A stretch of DNA of 64,000 bases from Donghicola mangrovi. GTDB lineage: Bacteria > Pseudomonadota > Alphaproteobacteria > Rhodobacterales > Rhodobacteraceae. The stretch spans positions 34,426 to 98,425 of the forward strand of contig NZ_JABCJE010000013.1 in the NCBI RefSeq assembly GCF_013377535.1, in the 5' to 3' direction. A model generated the notes under the pieces. It ran no database searches, had not been told where the DNA came from, and was given only the letters and a program-made list of their open reading frames with translations. Position numbers and translations under genes: made by a program. This document shows, one piece after another, positions 53,986 through 62,510 of this stretch (within the stretch, counting starts at the first letter, position 1; every line of letters begins with the position of its first letter).

Positions 53986-55644
53986 TCAGAGCTCACTATA
54001 GGTCTTCAATATGACGGCATTCAGAATGTTGAAGTTTGCCGGCAGAACCGTCTTGATCAGGGTGATATCCTTGCCATCAAGAGCCAACACCGTGTACCCG
54101 TCATCATTAACCGAAGCCGTCAGTTCAGGCCGACTTATATAGAAGGAAGCACCTTCACCCCAGTACTTGACCACCAGAGAATCTTCGGAAGGATTGAAAT
54201 CTTCGACCACTGCTATGTCGGCACTGCCGTCGTGATCGATCAGGAAAAATGTATCGTCACCTTCGCCGCCAACGGCTGTATCTCCTGCGCCAACCAGTAA
54301 TACGTCATCGCCGTAGCCGCCGTTTAAAAGATCCGTTCCATCGGTCCCTACTTGATTATTATGCTCCATGATGATGTCAACGGAGTCAAAACCGTTTGGG
54401 TTTGAATAGCTCCAGTAGTAGACATCAAAGAATTCGGAACTACCCCCGTTCAGAACGTCGTCGCCTGTGCCGGCATTCAACGTGTCACTCCCATCGCCGC
54501 CCATCAACCAGTCATTACCGGCACCGCCATTCAGCGTATCCCTGCCATCGCCACCATACAGGGTGTCGTTGCCATCCTCGCCTGAAGCTTTGTCATTGCC
54601 GCCCTGCAGGTATAAGGCATCATCTTCCGCTCCACCGGTAAGATCATCACTTCCCGCACTTGCCGTCACCACAGAAGAAAGACTGATATCATCCAGAGTG
54701 AAGCCTTCGGTATCACCACCGATCACCATCACCAGCTTTCCACCGTCATAAAGGTTCACACCAGTGTCCGTATGCTCAATGCTCAGGTCGGGTTCGCCGG
54801 TGGTGACCGAGTACATATACTCGATCTGATCGGCATCCTCGTAGTCCGTGATGGTAGCGGGTGCGTCTCCAGATAGTAGGTGATGCTGAACCACAGCAAA
54901 GGTGTCACCGCCGGCACCGCCGGTGGCGGTATCACCAGCCCCGAATGCCAAGGCGTCCCAACTGCTGCCACCATCCAGAACATCCGCGCCGCTTGTGTCC
55001 TCTTGGCCAAGTACCAGAGCAACGGCCTCGAACTTCAATGGCTGCGATCTGGGGGTCAGATCTGTAAAGCCACTCTCCCAGTCGACATACAGCGTTGAGA
55101 GGCTGCCACTGGCATCGTCTGGAAAATCACCTGCCGAGATCAAGACATCCTGACCAAATCCACCGCGCAGGGTGTTGTCACCACGGGTATCAACTAACCA
55201 ATCATGGCCAGTGTTACCTATCAGATTGTCATCGCCTTGCCCGCCGATCAGCGTGTCGTAGTCGCTTGCCCCGTTAATAGAGTCATCCCCGACCCCGCCA
55301 AACAGCAGATCGTTAGAGTTGCCGCCATCAAGGGTATCGTCACCATCACCGCCGCTGATCGTGTCGTTCCAGCTCTCACCTCTCAGTAGGTCGTCACCCG
55401 CAGCGCCGGAGATCAAATCCGAGCCATAGCCACCTAGAACGGTGTCATCGCCACCACTGGCGTCAATCACATCGTTATCGTCGGTGCCCACGATACGCTC
55501 GCCAATATCCTGATCCGAACTGTCGTTAGAGGAGGTATCAGCGGAGTCGTCAACTATAACCGAATAGACCCCGTAACTCGCGAGGAGGGAGAACAGCATT
55601 ATACCAATCATTTTCGCACCAATACAGCGCCTTAACTGACGCAT
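53986..55644 (-). CDS. RTX-type calcium-binding repeat protein with N-terminal membrane anchor
   Basis: A 552-residue acidic protein. A hydrophobic segment (MIGIMLFSLLASYGVYSVIV, about residues 12-31) is followed by many nonapeptide repeats of the GGxGxDxLx type between about residues 50-170 and again 330-470 (for example GNDTLYGGDGRDTLNGGAGN). Such repeats fold into calcium-filled beta rolls in secreted proteins. No protease, lipase or other catalytic motif is seen. It may be surface attached or exported; a type I secretion system is not encoded nearby. Met12 is an alternative start. Confidence 0.85.
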   Translation of the reverse strand: MRQLRRCIGAKMIGIMLFSLLASYGVYSVIVDDSADTSSNDSSDQDIGERIVGTDDNDVIDASGGDDTVLGGYGSDLISGAAGDDLLRGESWNDTISGGDGDDTLDGGNSNDLLFGGVGDDSINGASDYDTLIGGQGDDNLIGNTGHDWLVDTRGDNTLRGGFGQDVLISAGDFPDDASGSLSTLYVDWESGFTDLTPRSQPLKFEAVALVLGQEDTSGADVLDGGSSWDALAFGAGDTATGGAGGDTFAVVQHHLLSGDAPATITDYEDADQIEYMYSVTTGEPDLSIEHTDTGVNLYDGGKLVMVIGGDTEGFTLDDISLSSVVTASAGSDDLTGGAEDDALYLQGGNDKASGEDGNDTLYGGDGRDTLNGGAGNDWLMGGDGSDTLNAGTGDDVLNGGSSEFFDVYYWSYSNPNGFDSVDIIMEHNNQVGTDGTDLLNGGYGDDVLLVGAGDTAVGGEGDDTFFLIDHDGSADIAVVEDFNPSEDSLVVKYWGEGASFYISRPELTASVNDDGYTVLALDGKDITLIKTVLPANFNILNAVILKTYSEL

Positions 55645-56220
55645 TCACTTTTAAAAGACAGGTGCTAATCACCTGCCCAACCCGTAAGTAAAAGTTTCAA
55701 GATATATACCGAATTTCAAGAAATAATTTTTATTTACGATTAATCGTAATGAATTCAGGCGCTTGGAAGGAAACGCAAACCCACTAAATTGGAACAGAAT
55801 ATCGGAATTCCGGACCTTCTTTACGTGCGCAATAAACAACGCGAACGTGCCGATAGTTGCCGTACCGCGTGAAGGCGCCGCGACCAGCAGGTCCGTCAAT
55901 TCCGGCTTATATTTTTCCTTTAACCAAGGTCTGCATCGCCCCAATACAGCCCTACCAGACCGGACTTTCGAGGCATTGCGGAGCAATTCGGCGGGCCAAA
56001 GTCGGTAACGCGCGGGCAAGTTGCCCCCTCTGCGCTTAAACCTCCGGAGATGACCCTCAATAAGGACTTCAACAGGGCCAAAAAATCGCGTTCGATTTGT
56101 CGATATGGATAGATTTCGTTGGCAAGGGTCACGTCATGCTTGGCGTTGGAGTGGCCCGAGAAACTACTCGCAGCTCAGGTGTCACACCAAGGCTGCATTG
56201 CCTGCGACAACTTGAGCCTT
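55645..56220. other. Gap with no confident gene, possible degenerate sequence
   Basis: Frames of 81, 116 and 70 codons occur on both strands in 55669-56132 but overlap each other, and none has a clear ribosome site or motif. The left part is AT-rich and probably holds the promoter of the RTX gene. I see no RNA gene. Confidence 0.35.
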
Positions 56221-56266
56221 CACATTCGGTTTTTTGAATACTAATATATTCAATATCACGAATGTG
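56221..56266 (+). promoter_or_regulatory. Periodic ATTC/GAAT operator array, SqrR/BigR-like
   Basis: ATTC at 56224, GAAT at 56236, ATTC at 56248 and GAAT at 56260 are spaced exactly 12 bases apart, giving two ATTC-N8-GAAT sites and a GAAT-N8-ATTC centre. The outer arms CACATTC and GAATGTG are perfectly inverted. ATTC-N8-GAAT is the operator form reported for SqrR/BigR-type ArsR-family persulfide sensors. It sits just before the ribosome site (AAAGGAGG) of the membrane protein gene at 56280. Confidence 0.6.
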
Positions 56267-56279
56267 AAAGGAGGCTCCA

Positions 56280-57491
56280 ATGTCAATCCAGCACGCTAGA
56301 CCCGCAGACACCTATGTTCCGACCTACTTTCTTGGCTCCGTCGGGGCCGGAGGCTTGGCCGTCACCTTCTTTATGTACCTGATGTTCTGGGTCAAACACC
56401 CCGACAAACCCGTGCCGGTCTTCGAGGATATCGCCGCCGCCTTTGCCACGGGATCACCGCTACTCCAGGCAGCGATTGTCGTGGCGGCCATTGGCATCGC
56501 TGTCTTTGCCGTGCTGAACATCAAGGGGTTGATCTGGAACCTGTCCCAACTGTCCAAATTCAAACGAACCGAGAGTTACCACAAGCTGCGCAATTCCAAC
56601 GGGGAAACCACCCTACTGGCCGCCCCGCTGGCCGTCGCCATGAGCATCAACGCAGCCTTCATCGTAGGTCTGGTGTTTGTGCCTCAGCTTTGGAGCATTG
56701 TGGAATACCTGTTCCCGATGGCGCTGGGGGCCTTTGCGCTAACCGGGATTTGGGCCCTGCGTCTGATCGGTGATTTCCTTGGCCGCGTGCTGTCCAAAGG
56801 TGGGCTGTTCGATGTCACCGCGCACAACTCCTTTGCCCAGATGCTGCCCGCGTTCGCTTTGGCGATGGTGGCTGTGGGCCTGTCGGCCCCGGCTGCGATG
56901 TCCCATACCCCTGCCACTGTGGCCACTGCGCTGGTACTGTCCACCGCGTTTGGCACCGCCGCGCTGATCTATACCGCGCTGGCCGTTGTCACCGCGTTCA
57001 ACTCGATGCTGCACTACGGCACCGCCAAAGAAGCCGCGCCCACCCTGCTGATCATCGTGCCGCTGATGACCGTTCTGGGGATCATGGTGCTGCGTCAGGA
57101 TCACGGCCTGCACACCACCTTTGACGCCCATACCAGCGCCGCCGACACCATGATGTTCCTTGCCCGCCTGCTGAGTGTGCAACTCGTGTTCCTTGGGCTG
57201 GGTCTGACCGTCCTGCGCCGCCAAGGGTACTTTGCCGATTTTGTCTTCGGTGGGAAAACCTCAGCGGGTTCGTACGCGCTGGTTTGCCCCGGCGTGGCCC
57301 TGAGCGTGATGCTGCATTTCTTTGTGAACAAAGGGCTGGTCGCTGCCGCTGCGATCACCAAGTACGACGCGACCTATTGGGCCCTGACCGCCGTTGCCCT
57401 GATCGCCCAATTCGCGATGGTCGCGCTGGTGATCCGGCTGAACCGTCAGCACTTTGGCAGTCACGCGTCGCAGGCTGTCCCCGCCGAATAA
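56280..57491 (+). CDS. Multi-pass membrane protein, possibly TsoY/TDT-like, under a sulfide-type operator
   Basis: A 403-residue integral membrane protein with about ten hydrophobic helices, starting FLGSVGAGGLAVTFFMYLMFWV. The layout resembles TehA/TDT-like carriers and the family annotated as TsoY, but I recognise no decisive motif. The strong ribosome site AAAGGAGG precedes the ATG at 56280. The ATTC/GAAT array directly upstream suggests control by a persulfide- or sulfide-sensing ArsR-family repressor, so a role in sulfur compound traffic is likely; this is inference. It stands alone between two RTX genes. Confidence 0.8.
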   Translation: MSIQHARPADTYVPTYFLGSVGAGGLAVTFFMYLMFWVKHPDKPVPVFEDIAAAFATGSPLLQAAIVVAAIGIAVFAVLNIKGLIWNLSQLSKFKRTESYHKLRNSNGETTLLAAPLAVAMSINAAFIVGLVFVPQLWSIVEYLFPMALGAFALTGIWALRLIGDFLGRVLSKGGLFDVTAHNSFAQMLPAFALAMVAVGLSAPAAMSHTPATVATALVLSTAFGTAALIYTALAVVTAFNSMLHYGTAKEAAPTLLIIVPLMTVLGIMVLRQDHGLHTTFDAHTSAADTMMFLARLLSVQLVFLGLGLTVLRRQGYFADFVFGGKTSAGSYALVCPGVALSVMLHFFVNKGLVAAAAITKYDATYWALTAVALIAQFAMVALVIRLNRQHFGSHASQAVPAE

Positions 57492-57633
57492 TCCCTCCCC
57501 GACCCTGGAAGCACTTGGGCGCCCTTCGTGGCGCCCCTTTTTTCTGTGCCAAGGGACCTTGATAGCATCCCTTCCAGGAGGCCGTTTTCGCGCGAAACAG
57601 CATCAGCGCCTGATCCCGCGTTACTGCGCCAAA

Positions 57634-57678
57634 CTTGGCTGTCCAGCGTTTGACGGTCTCGTCCATACTCTTACTCAT
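57634..57678 (-). pseudogene. N-terminal fragment of a transposase-associated ORF
   Basis: The minus-strand start MSKSMDETVKRWTAK matches the beginning of a protein commonly found in IS3-type elements. After residue 15 the frame continues into unrelated sequence, so only the first few codons remain. Confidence 0.45.
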
Positions 57679-57712
57679 GGCTACTTTCTTCCTCTATAGC
57701 ATGAGCAGGAAA

Positions 57713-57832
57713 TCAGTGGGTCTTTACACTCACACCCAACCGCTCAGAAACCTCCTTCATCGGATAGCCCCGTTCGGTGATTTGTGCGACCGCATCGCGC
57801 TTGAAATCATCTGTGAAATTCCCTGTGACCAT
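57713..57832 (-). pseudogene. IS3-family OrfA remnant
   Basis: A 39-codon minus-strand frame reads MVTGNFTDDFKRDAVAQITE followed by RGYPMKEVSERLGVSVKTH and stop. This is the N-terminal helix-turn-helix of an IS3 OrfA transposase, cut off just after the LGVS turn. The rest of OrfA and all of OrfB are gone. Confidence 0.8.
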
Positions 57833-57880
57833 ATAGCCTCCTTGCCTCGAAGTTAGCTAAGAAGGCGTCCACATTACACA
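57713..57880 (-). mobile_element. Left end of a truncated IS3-family element
   Basis: The OrfA remnant is preceded on the minus strand by TGTGTAATGTGGACGCC (plus 57863-57879), which looks like the terminal inverted repeat of an IS3-type element. No matching right end or target duplication is visible, so the element is a dead fragment. Confidence 0.6.
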
Positions 57881-57946
57881 GGGCTATTGATAGAGGCCAT
57901 GGGCGGCCCGTTACCATAGATGTGTTGGTAGAGGGCCCCCATGAAG

Positions 57947-59587
57947 TTAAATGAACGCAATGTCATCTATCAATACAGATGCGTCCGTAAGTCCTTCAAT
58001 CACCAACTTTTCACTTCCAAAGTTTAGAACGACGCCGTTTTCGTTCTCTGTCGCAAATTGCGAAAGGACTTGGGCTTTGCGTAGCCCGCCCCCCCATAAA
58101 TCAATATCCAAGAGAAGAGTGTCTATGTCATCTTCGAAGTCTAATATGGTGTCGGTTCGACTTCCTATTTTAAATTCAAATCTGTCTTTCCCGGCACCAC
58201 CCTCCAAAAGGTCTTTTCCACCGCCACCTGAAAGGCGGTCATTGCCGCTTCCTCCAAACAAAGTGTCGGCCCCGCCGCCTCCAATCAGGATATCTCCGCC
58301 GCCGCCGCCGAATATGATATCTTTGCCAAAATTCCCGCTCAAACTGTCACGACCGAGCCCACCATCAATGCTATCAGAGCCACCGCCTCCGACCAGATCG
58401 TCATTTCCAGCTTCGCCACACAGGCTGTCGTTGCCACTTCCGCCGTTCAGATGGTCCTTTTGGTTACCACCAAAAAGGGAGTCGCTACCCCCACCGCCAA
58501 TCAGGATGTCATTTCCAGAATTTCCGAAGATTTGATCATGTCCAGATTTCCCGAGTAGGAGATCATCGCCTTCACCGCCCAAGAGAATGTCGTTTCCAGC
58601 GCCAGCATTCATCGTGTCGTCACCTGTGGATCCGAACAGGCTATCATTTCCTCCGAATCCAACAATTACATCATCAGCAACATCTCCATTAATTGTGTCG
58701 TTTGACTCAGTGCCGTCTAACTTGAGACTGCCTGGCGTCTGTAGCGACCCAGATATCTCAGTGGGAACTCTTTGACGCTCCCTGCCTATGGATAGGTCGG
58801 TGAAAATAATATATAGGTCAACAACCTCAACCTGACCTGCAATGTTCGACCCTAAGAATGTGATTTCAAGCAAATCCGACAAATTTAGATCAGTGCTTGG
58901 AGATATCGCTCCGCTAATCGTAAGCCCGTTTTCAGTAGCGACTTGACTTGAGTAAATGCTACCGGAGCCGACAAGTGACACATCGCTCGCTGTAATTCCA
59001 ACTGTCGCTAAGGTGACGCTGAATTCAACAAGGCTTCCCGCTGAGACAGTTTGATCGTTTGTTGTTAAAGTCGCCTTGCCACCGTTTCCCTCTTGGGTCA
59101 AAGAGATAGTCCAAGGCTCCACATCTTTGGTTTTAATAAGTTCAAGAGAGTAAGGTACGGATGAGTCAGTACTTGTATTTACCAGGCCGGAGAAAATAAA
59201 AACCATTCCTCCATCGTCTACTTGAAATTCTTTCGTTAAAAGTGAATTTTCTTCATCAAATATGTCGCCGTAGTCATTGAAGATCAAACCCACATATTCG
59301 TTGTTCGAGCCACGGACGTTAAACTGAACATTGGAATCAAAAGACGTTGCATCTGAAACTGTAAGCTTGATTTGATACGTGTCGACTGGATCAAGATTCG
59401 CTACGAAAGTATCGTAGTCAAATTGCAGGCGGCCCTGAGTGTGAAGGAAGGCCGACGTCTCTTGACCTTCAATGAGTTCTGAAACGAGATAACTTTCGCT
59501 CGAGAGAATTTCTTCAAAATCTAATGATGATGGGAACAATCCTGAGCCCGATAAGTCGATGGAAACGGTCTCTGTCGTATACTTCAT
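57947..59587 (-). CDS. RTX-type calcium-binding repeat protein, second copy
   Basis: A 546-residue acidic protein. The N-terminal 290 residues are beta-rich, with a segment like a pre-peptidase C-terminal or calx-type domain (YQIKLTVSDATSFDSNVQFNV). Residues about 295-490 are GGxGxDxLx repeats (GNDTLYGG-type units such as GADTLFGGSGNDRLSGG), and the C-terminus has a DRFEFKIGSRTDTILDFEDD segment typical of type I secreted proteins. No signal peptide is needed for that route. The gene is visibly richer in A and T than the metabolic operons, consistent with horizontal acquisition. Confidence 0.87.
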   Translation of the reverse strand: MKYTTETVSIDLSGSGLFPSSLDFEEILSSESYLVSELIEGQETSAFLHTQGRLQFDYDTFVANLDPVDTYQIKLTVSDATSFDSNVQFNVRGSNNEYVGLIFNDYGDIFDEENSLLTKEFQVDDGGMVFIFSGLVNTSTDSSVPYSLELIKTKDVEPWTISLTQEGNGGKATLTTNDQTVSAGSLVEFSVTLATVGITASDVSLVGSGSIYSSQVATENGLTISGAISPSTDLNLSDLLEITFLGSNIAGQVEVVDLYIIFTDLSIGRERQRVPTEISGSLQTPGSLKLDGTESNDTINGDVADDVIVGFGGNDSLFGSTGDDTMNAGAGNDILLGGEGDDLLLGKSGHDQIFGNSGNDILIGGGGSDSLFGGNQKDHLNGGSGNDSLCGEAGNDDLVGGGGSDSIDGGLGRDSLSGNFGKDIIFGGGGGDILIGGGGADTLFGGSGNDRLSGGGGKDLLEGGAGKDRFEFKIGSRTDTILDFEDDIDTLLLDIDLWGGGLRKAQVLSQFATENENGVVLNFGSEKLVIEGLTDASVLIDDIAFI

Positions 59588-59963
59588 GAACTCAGTTCTT
59601 CCTTAACTCGTACTGATAATTTGCGGTGATTAAAAATTCCCACTTAAACCAGTTGACCTGTTGGCTGCAACTTTTGCAACATATGATTACATTTTATGAC
59701 GCTTTTAAAACGCAATACTGGAGTTGCTCTGCCTACCAACTCTGGACCACCCGAAGCTGGAGTTTTCGGGCCTTGCTCACGATGACGGGCTGGTTGCGTC
59801 ACCGGGAAAGTGCAATGCGCTTGGGACTGACCTGCCTCTAAACTTTCATCCAACGGCTATGAGCCTTTGCCAAATGCGCGACGCGGCAGAAAAGCGTTTG
59901 ACGGAAGAAGCGGAGTGACGCTCAGTCTGTAGGTCAGAAGTCAACATCCCGCAGGCCCCTCCC
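59588..59963. other. Gap with no confident gene
   Basis: Upstream region of the second RTX gene, AT-rich at its left end, which probably carries that gene's promoter. Short frames on both strands at 59626-59853 overlap each other and have no recognisable motif. Confidence 0.35.
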
Positions 59964-60509
59964 TTGACCAAGCGCCCCAGCAAATTTATCGGCACACTCT
60001 ATGCCTTCAAATTTGAAGGGCGCGAGGCCTATGGCATCTGCACCCACGAAGTCATTGACGGCTGGGGGCCGAGGCTCGGGCAGCTCATCCGGTTTTTCGA
60101 GGGCACCGCTCCCGAAGGTGCGCGGTCTGCTCCTGATCCCGAGACGGCTCCGGTCATGTTCTGGGCCTTTGTCGATCTGCGCAGATTTCTGCGCTTGGGC
60201 CAGGCCGAACACCTCGCAGACTGCGGTGTGCCGGAACACATGCAAGGCACACCGCGACTGCGGCAGGGGCTGCCTCTGCTCCACTATTCCGAGGCGGACC
60301 CCATTTTTCTGACAGAGGGACTTGGGGACGACGCTGTTGTCGTCGAAGACCCCGTCAGTGAAGCGGAAATGGCCGCGACGCCTGATCTTGTGGTGCTGGA
60401 CATCCTCGGGGTGAGTGACTGCTTTCGTTATGGCCTGACGCCCGAGCGGCAGTACGCGATCGCCCACGGCACCCACGTGTTCGACCCCGTGCGGGATGCC
60501 CTTTTCTGA
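59964..60509 (+). CDS. Hypothetical protein, possibly immunity-protein-like
   Basis: A 181-residue soluble protein that I do not recognise with confidence. The opening KFIGTLYAFKFEGREAYGICTH and the later GQLIRFFEG resemble the start of Imm26-type immunity proteins, but the match is loose and no toxin gene is adjacent. The start is a TTG at 59964 without a clear ribosome site, so the true start may differ. It ends 19 bases before the convergent relaxase-like gene. Confidence 0.55.
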   Translation: MTKRPSKFIGTLYAFKFEGREAYGICTHEVIDGWGPRLGQLIRFFEGTAPEGARSAPDPETAPVMFWAFVDLRRFLRLGQAEHLADCGVPEHMQGTPRLRQGLPLLHYSEADPIFLTEGLGDDAVVVEDPVSEAEMAATPDLVVLDILGVSDCFRYGLTPERQYAIAHGTHVFDPVRDALF

Positions 60510-60528
60510 CCGCCCTTCCCTACCGCCA

Positions 60529-62178
60529 CTACATCTCCAGCCCATCTTCCGGCTCAGACCGCCTTTCTTCCCCTACCAGCCAGGCCTTGATCATCCATCC
60601 TCTTGAGCCTTCTCGAGGGCTTCGCCAAGCCACTGCATCATCCGGGCTTGGTTGTTGTGAATAGCGTCGATCTGTGCGGCCATGTGTTTCAGGTCTTGCT
60701 GCTGTATCAGGGCGACGCTCAGTTTCTCTACGATCAGCTGGGAATAGGTGTTCGAGGCGATGATCGCGTCCGTGATCTCCTGCAAGCGGTCCGTGAGGGC
60801 TGCGTCCTCCGAGCGTCCCAGCATCGCTTCGAGGCGGTCCATCATGGCGCGGAATTCGAGGAGCATGGCACTCAGGCTCTGTAAGTCGGTGGATATAGTC
60901 ATGAAGGGTTCTCCATTGCTTCTGGGTGGTTTGGAAATCGGTGAGATGGCGAGCGAGGACCCGCGCGATGCGGCGCGCCGCGCGTTGGTCTCGCCAGAGG
61001 TCCGCAAGGGCGTTCAGACGCGCCATCAGCGTTTGCAATAGGGGCGGTTTTGGCAGGTCGGATTTTCGAGATTTGGCAATTTTCGCGCCCGCTGCATTCT
61101 TTGCTTTTTGAAAGATCGGGATCGGCCGCCACGCGATGCATTCCTGTTCTTTTACAAGGACATGGCGCGGATCAAAGGGCTGCGGATCCCAACCCTCTTT
61201 TCCATATTTCCCATATTTTGCGGCGGTCATTGCTTTGCAATCTTCCGATTTCTCGAAGAGCTGATCTTCGAGATCTTCCGCCACAAAGCGGGCGTCGAAC
61301 TCCGCCTGATCCTGCCGCACCAGCGCGTAGGGGCGGTCTTCAAACAGGCGGCCTTTCAGCACAAATTTCTTCGGCTTTGTGCGCTCGGGATCAATGGCAA
61401 CGAAGCTCATCGATTTGTCATTCGGTCGCCCGATCCGGTAGCCCGCTTTCCGCGCCAGTTTGCGCAGATGCCGCCGCAGCGCTTTGCGGTGCGGAACAGC
61501 TTTTGTTGCCGCTAGGTCTACAAGCTGCTGCCCGAATTCCAGAATGGCCATGTGGGCTGAGGCCAAACCATGCCGCTCCAGTTCCGCGGTGCTTTTGCTG
61601 AGCCAAGGCGGAAAGCTGACCCACTGGGTCCGGCGCGGGTCTGTGGGTTCGGCCCATCCGAAGCGCGCGTTGATGAGCTGCCGCTGCAGGTCCCACATCG
61701 CGCGGTGCCGTGGCGTCGGTGGACAGGGGTTCCACGACAGATAGCGGCCGTGGCCTGCCAGAACCGCGCGGGGCAGCAGCAGGTTCACTTCCAGCCGCCC
61801 TGTATGGGTATGGGTCCCGATCAGGACCGGAGGGCGGCTTTCCTGCGGGACGTGCAGATAGGCCAGTTCCAGCACAGCGGTGACGGCCTTGCCCACACGA
61901 TCCCTCTGCTCCCGATCCCCGCGATTGAAGGCCGCCACGGGCACATCGCCCTCGGCAAAGGTCATCGTCATGGCGCTGAACCGCCGCGTGAAAGGCAACT
62001 GCTGCAGGAACCGCACCATTTGATCCGGGTCACCTGCCAAGAGTTCCGGGGCAGGATCGCGGTTCAGTTGGAGGCGCAGCCCTTCCGCCGACTTCCCCAC
62101 GGTCGGCGCGAGAAAGTAGGTCAGGATCCCGCGTCCGGAACGATCAGAGGCGTCATATTCGTACCACCCGATCAGCAT
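60529..62178 (-). CDS. Putative relaxase/mobilisation protein
   Basis: A 549-residue protein beginning MLIGWYEYDASDRSG. A histidine cluster THTHTGRLEVNLLLPR (H123, H125, N132) could be the metal site of a relaxase, and the gene follows a MobC-like gene whose stop overlaps its start. The middle part is Lys/Arg rich. The last 125 or so codons run in a different frame through a second gene on the same strand and look like its shadow, so the functional C-terminus is uncertain. A Rhodobacterales plasmid mobilisation protein is the best guess; an integrated mobilisable island is the alternative. Confidence 0.6.
   Translation of the reverse strand: MLIGWYEYDASDRSGRGILTYFLAPTVGKSAEGLRLQLNRDPAPELLAGDPDQMVRFLQQLPFTRRFSAMTMTFAEGDVPVAAFNRGDREQRDRVGKAVTAVLELAYLHVPQESRPPVLIGTHTHTGRLEVNLLLPRAVLAGHGRYLSWNPCPPTPRHRAMWDLQRQLINARFGWAEPTDPRRTQWVSFPPWLSKSTAELERHGLASAHMAILEFGQQLVDLAATKAVPHRKALRRHLRKLARKAGYRIGRPNDKSMSFVAIDPERTKPKKFVLKGRLFEDRPYALVRQDQAEFDARFVAEDLEDQLFEKSEDCKAMTAAKYGKYGKEGWDPQPFDPRHVLVKEQECIAWRPIPIFQKAKNAAGAKIAKSRKSDLPKPPLLQTLMARLNALADLWRDQRAARRIARVLARHLTDFQTTQKQWRTLHDYIHRLTEPECHAPRIPRHDGPPRSDAGTLGGRSPHGPLAGDHGRDHRLEHLFPADRRETERRPDTAARPETHGRTDRRYSQQPSPDDAVAWRSPREGSRGWMIKAWLVGEERRSEPEDGLEM
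60591..60902 (-). CDS. Coiled-coil protein nested in the 3' part of the relaxase-like gene
   Basis: A 103-residue, almost wholly helical protein starting MTISTDLQSLSAMLLEFRAM. It shows heptad-like hydrophobic spacing and a C-terminus NNQARMMQWLGEALEKAQEDG. It lies entirely inside the relaxase-like reading frame, same strand, other frame. AGAACCC precedes its ATG, without a strong ribosome site. Nested accessory mobilisation genes are known, as with mobB inside mobA of RSF1010. Its protein-like sequence suggests that it, rather than the relaxase frame, is the constrained one here. Confidence 0.6.
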   Translation of the reverse strand: MTISTDLQSLSAMLLEFRAMMDRLEAMLGRSEDAALTDRLQEITDAIIASNTYSQLIVEKLSVALIQQQDLKHMAAQIDAIHNNQARMMQWLGEALEKAQEDG

Positions 62179-62510
62179 TTTCCGAGCTGCTCCAAGAGGG
62201 CGTTCAGGGCCGCTGTGTTCGCCCAAAGCGCCGAGGCCAGCGCCGTGGGGATTGGGGTGATGCCATTGTTAAAGGCGAGATGGACATCTTCGTTCTGTCG
62301 TATGGCGTAGTGCAGTTCCTGGATCAGCCGATCCGGAACACCACGCCCCGCGGGCTTTGCTGACCGATTAAAAATCCACAACGCCACCAGTTGGCTTGCA
62401 GAGATGCGCCGCTGTTTCGCCGCGCCTTGCAGCGCCGTCCACTCGGCATCGGTCAGATGAACGCGTCGGGCTTTCTTTTTCTGATCAACATGAGGATCGT
62501 CACACAACAT
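62172..62510 (-). CDS. MobC-like ribbon-helix-helix mobilisation protein
   Basis: A 112-residue protein. KKKARRVHLTDAEWTALQGA and KQRRISASQLVALWIF (about residues 10-48) fit a ribbon-helix-helix DNA-binding module as in MobC/TraY-type relaxosome proteins. The C-terminal half is helical with no motif. ATG at 62510 is used; the much longer upstream frame crosses non-coding DNA. It overlaps the relaxase-like gene by 7 bases and lies next to an oriT-like region. Confidence 0.7.
   Translation of the reverse strand: MLCDDPHVDQKKKARRVHLTDAEWTALQGAAKQRRISASQLVALWIFNRSAKPAGRGVPDRLIQELHYAIRQNEDVHLAFNNGITPIPTALASALWANTAALNALLEQLGKC

Larger units (their letters stand above)
57492..57946. other. Gap with insertion-sequence debris
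   Basis: After a GC-rich inverted region at 57515-57540 (GGCGCCC/GGGCGCC-like, possibly the terminator of the membrane protein gene), the stretch carries fragments of two transposase genes on the minus strand. It then runs into the 3' end of the second RTX gene. Confidence 0.5.

Noticed and set aside
55669..56132. Three overlapping short frames on both strands
   Set aside because: They exclude one another, have no motif or ribosome site and could be degenerate repeat sequence.
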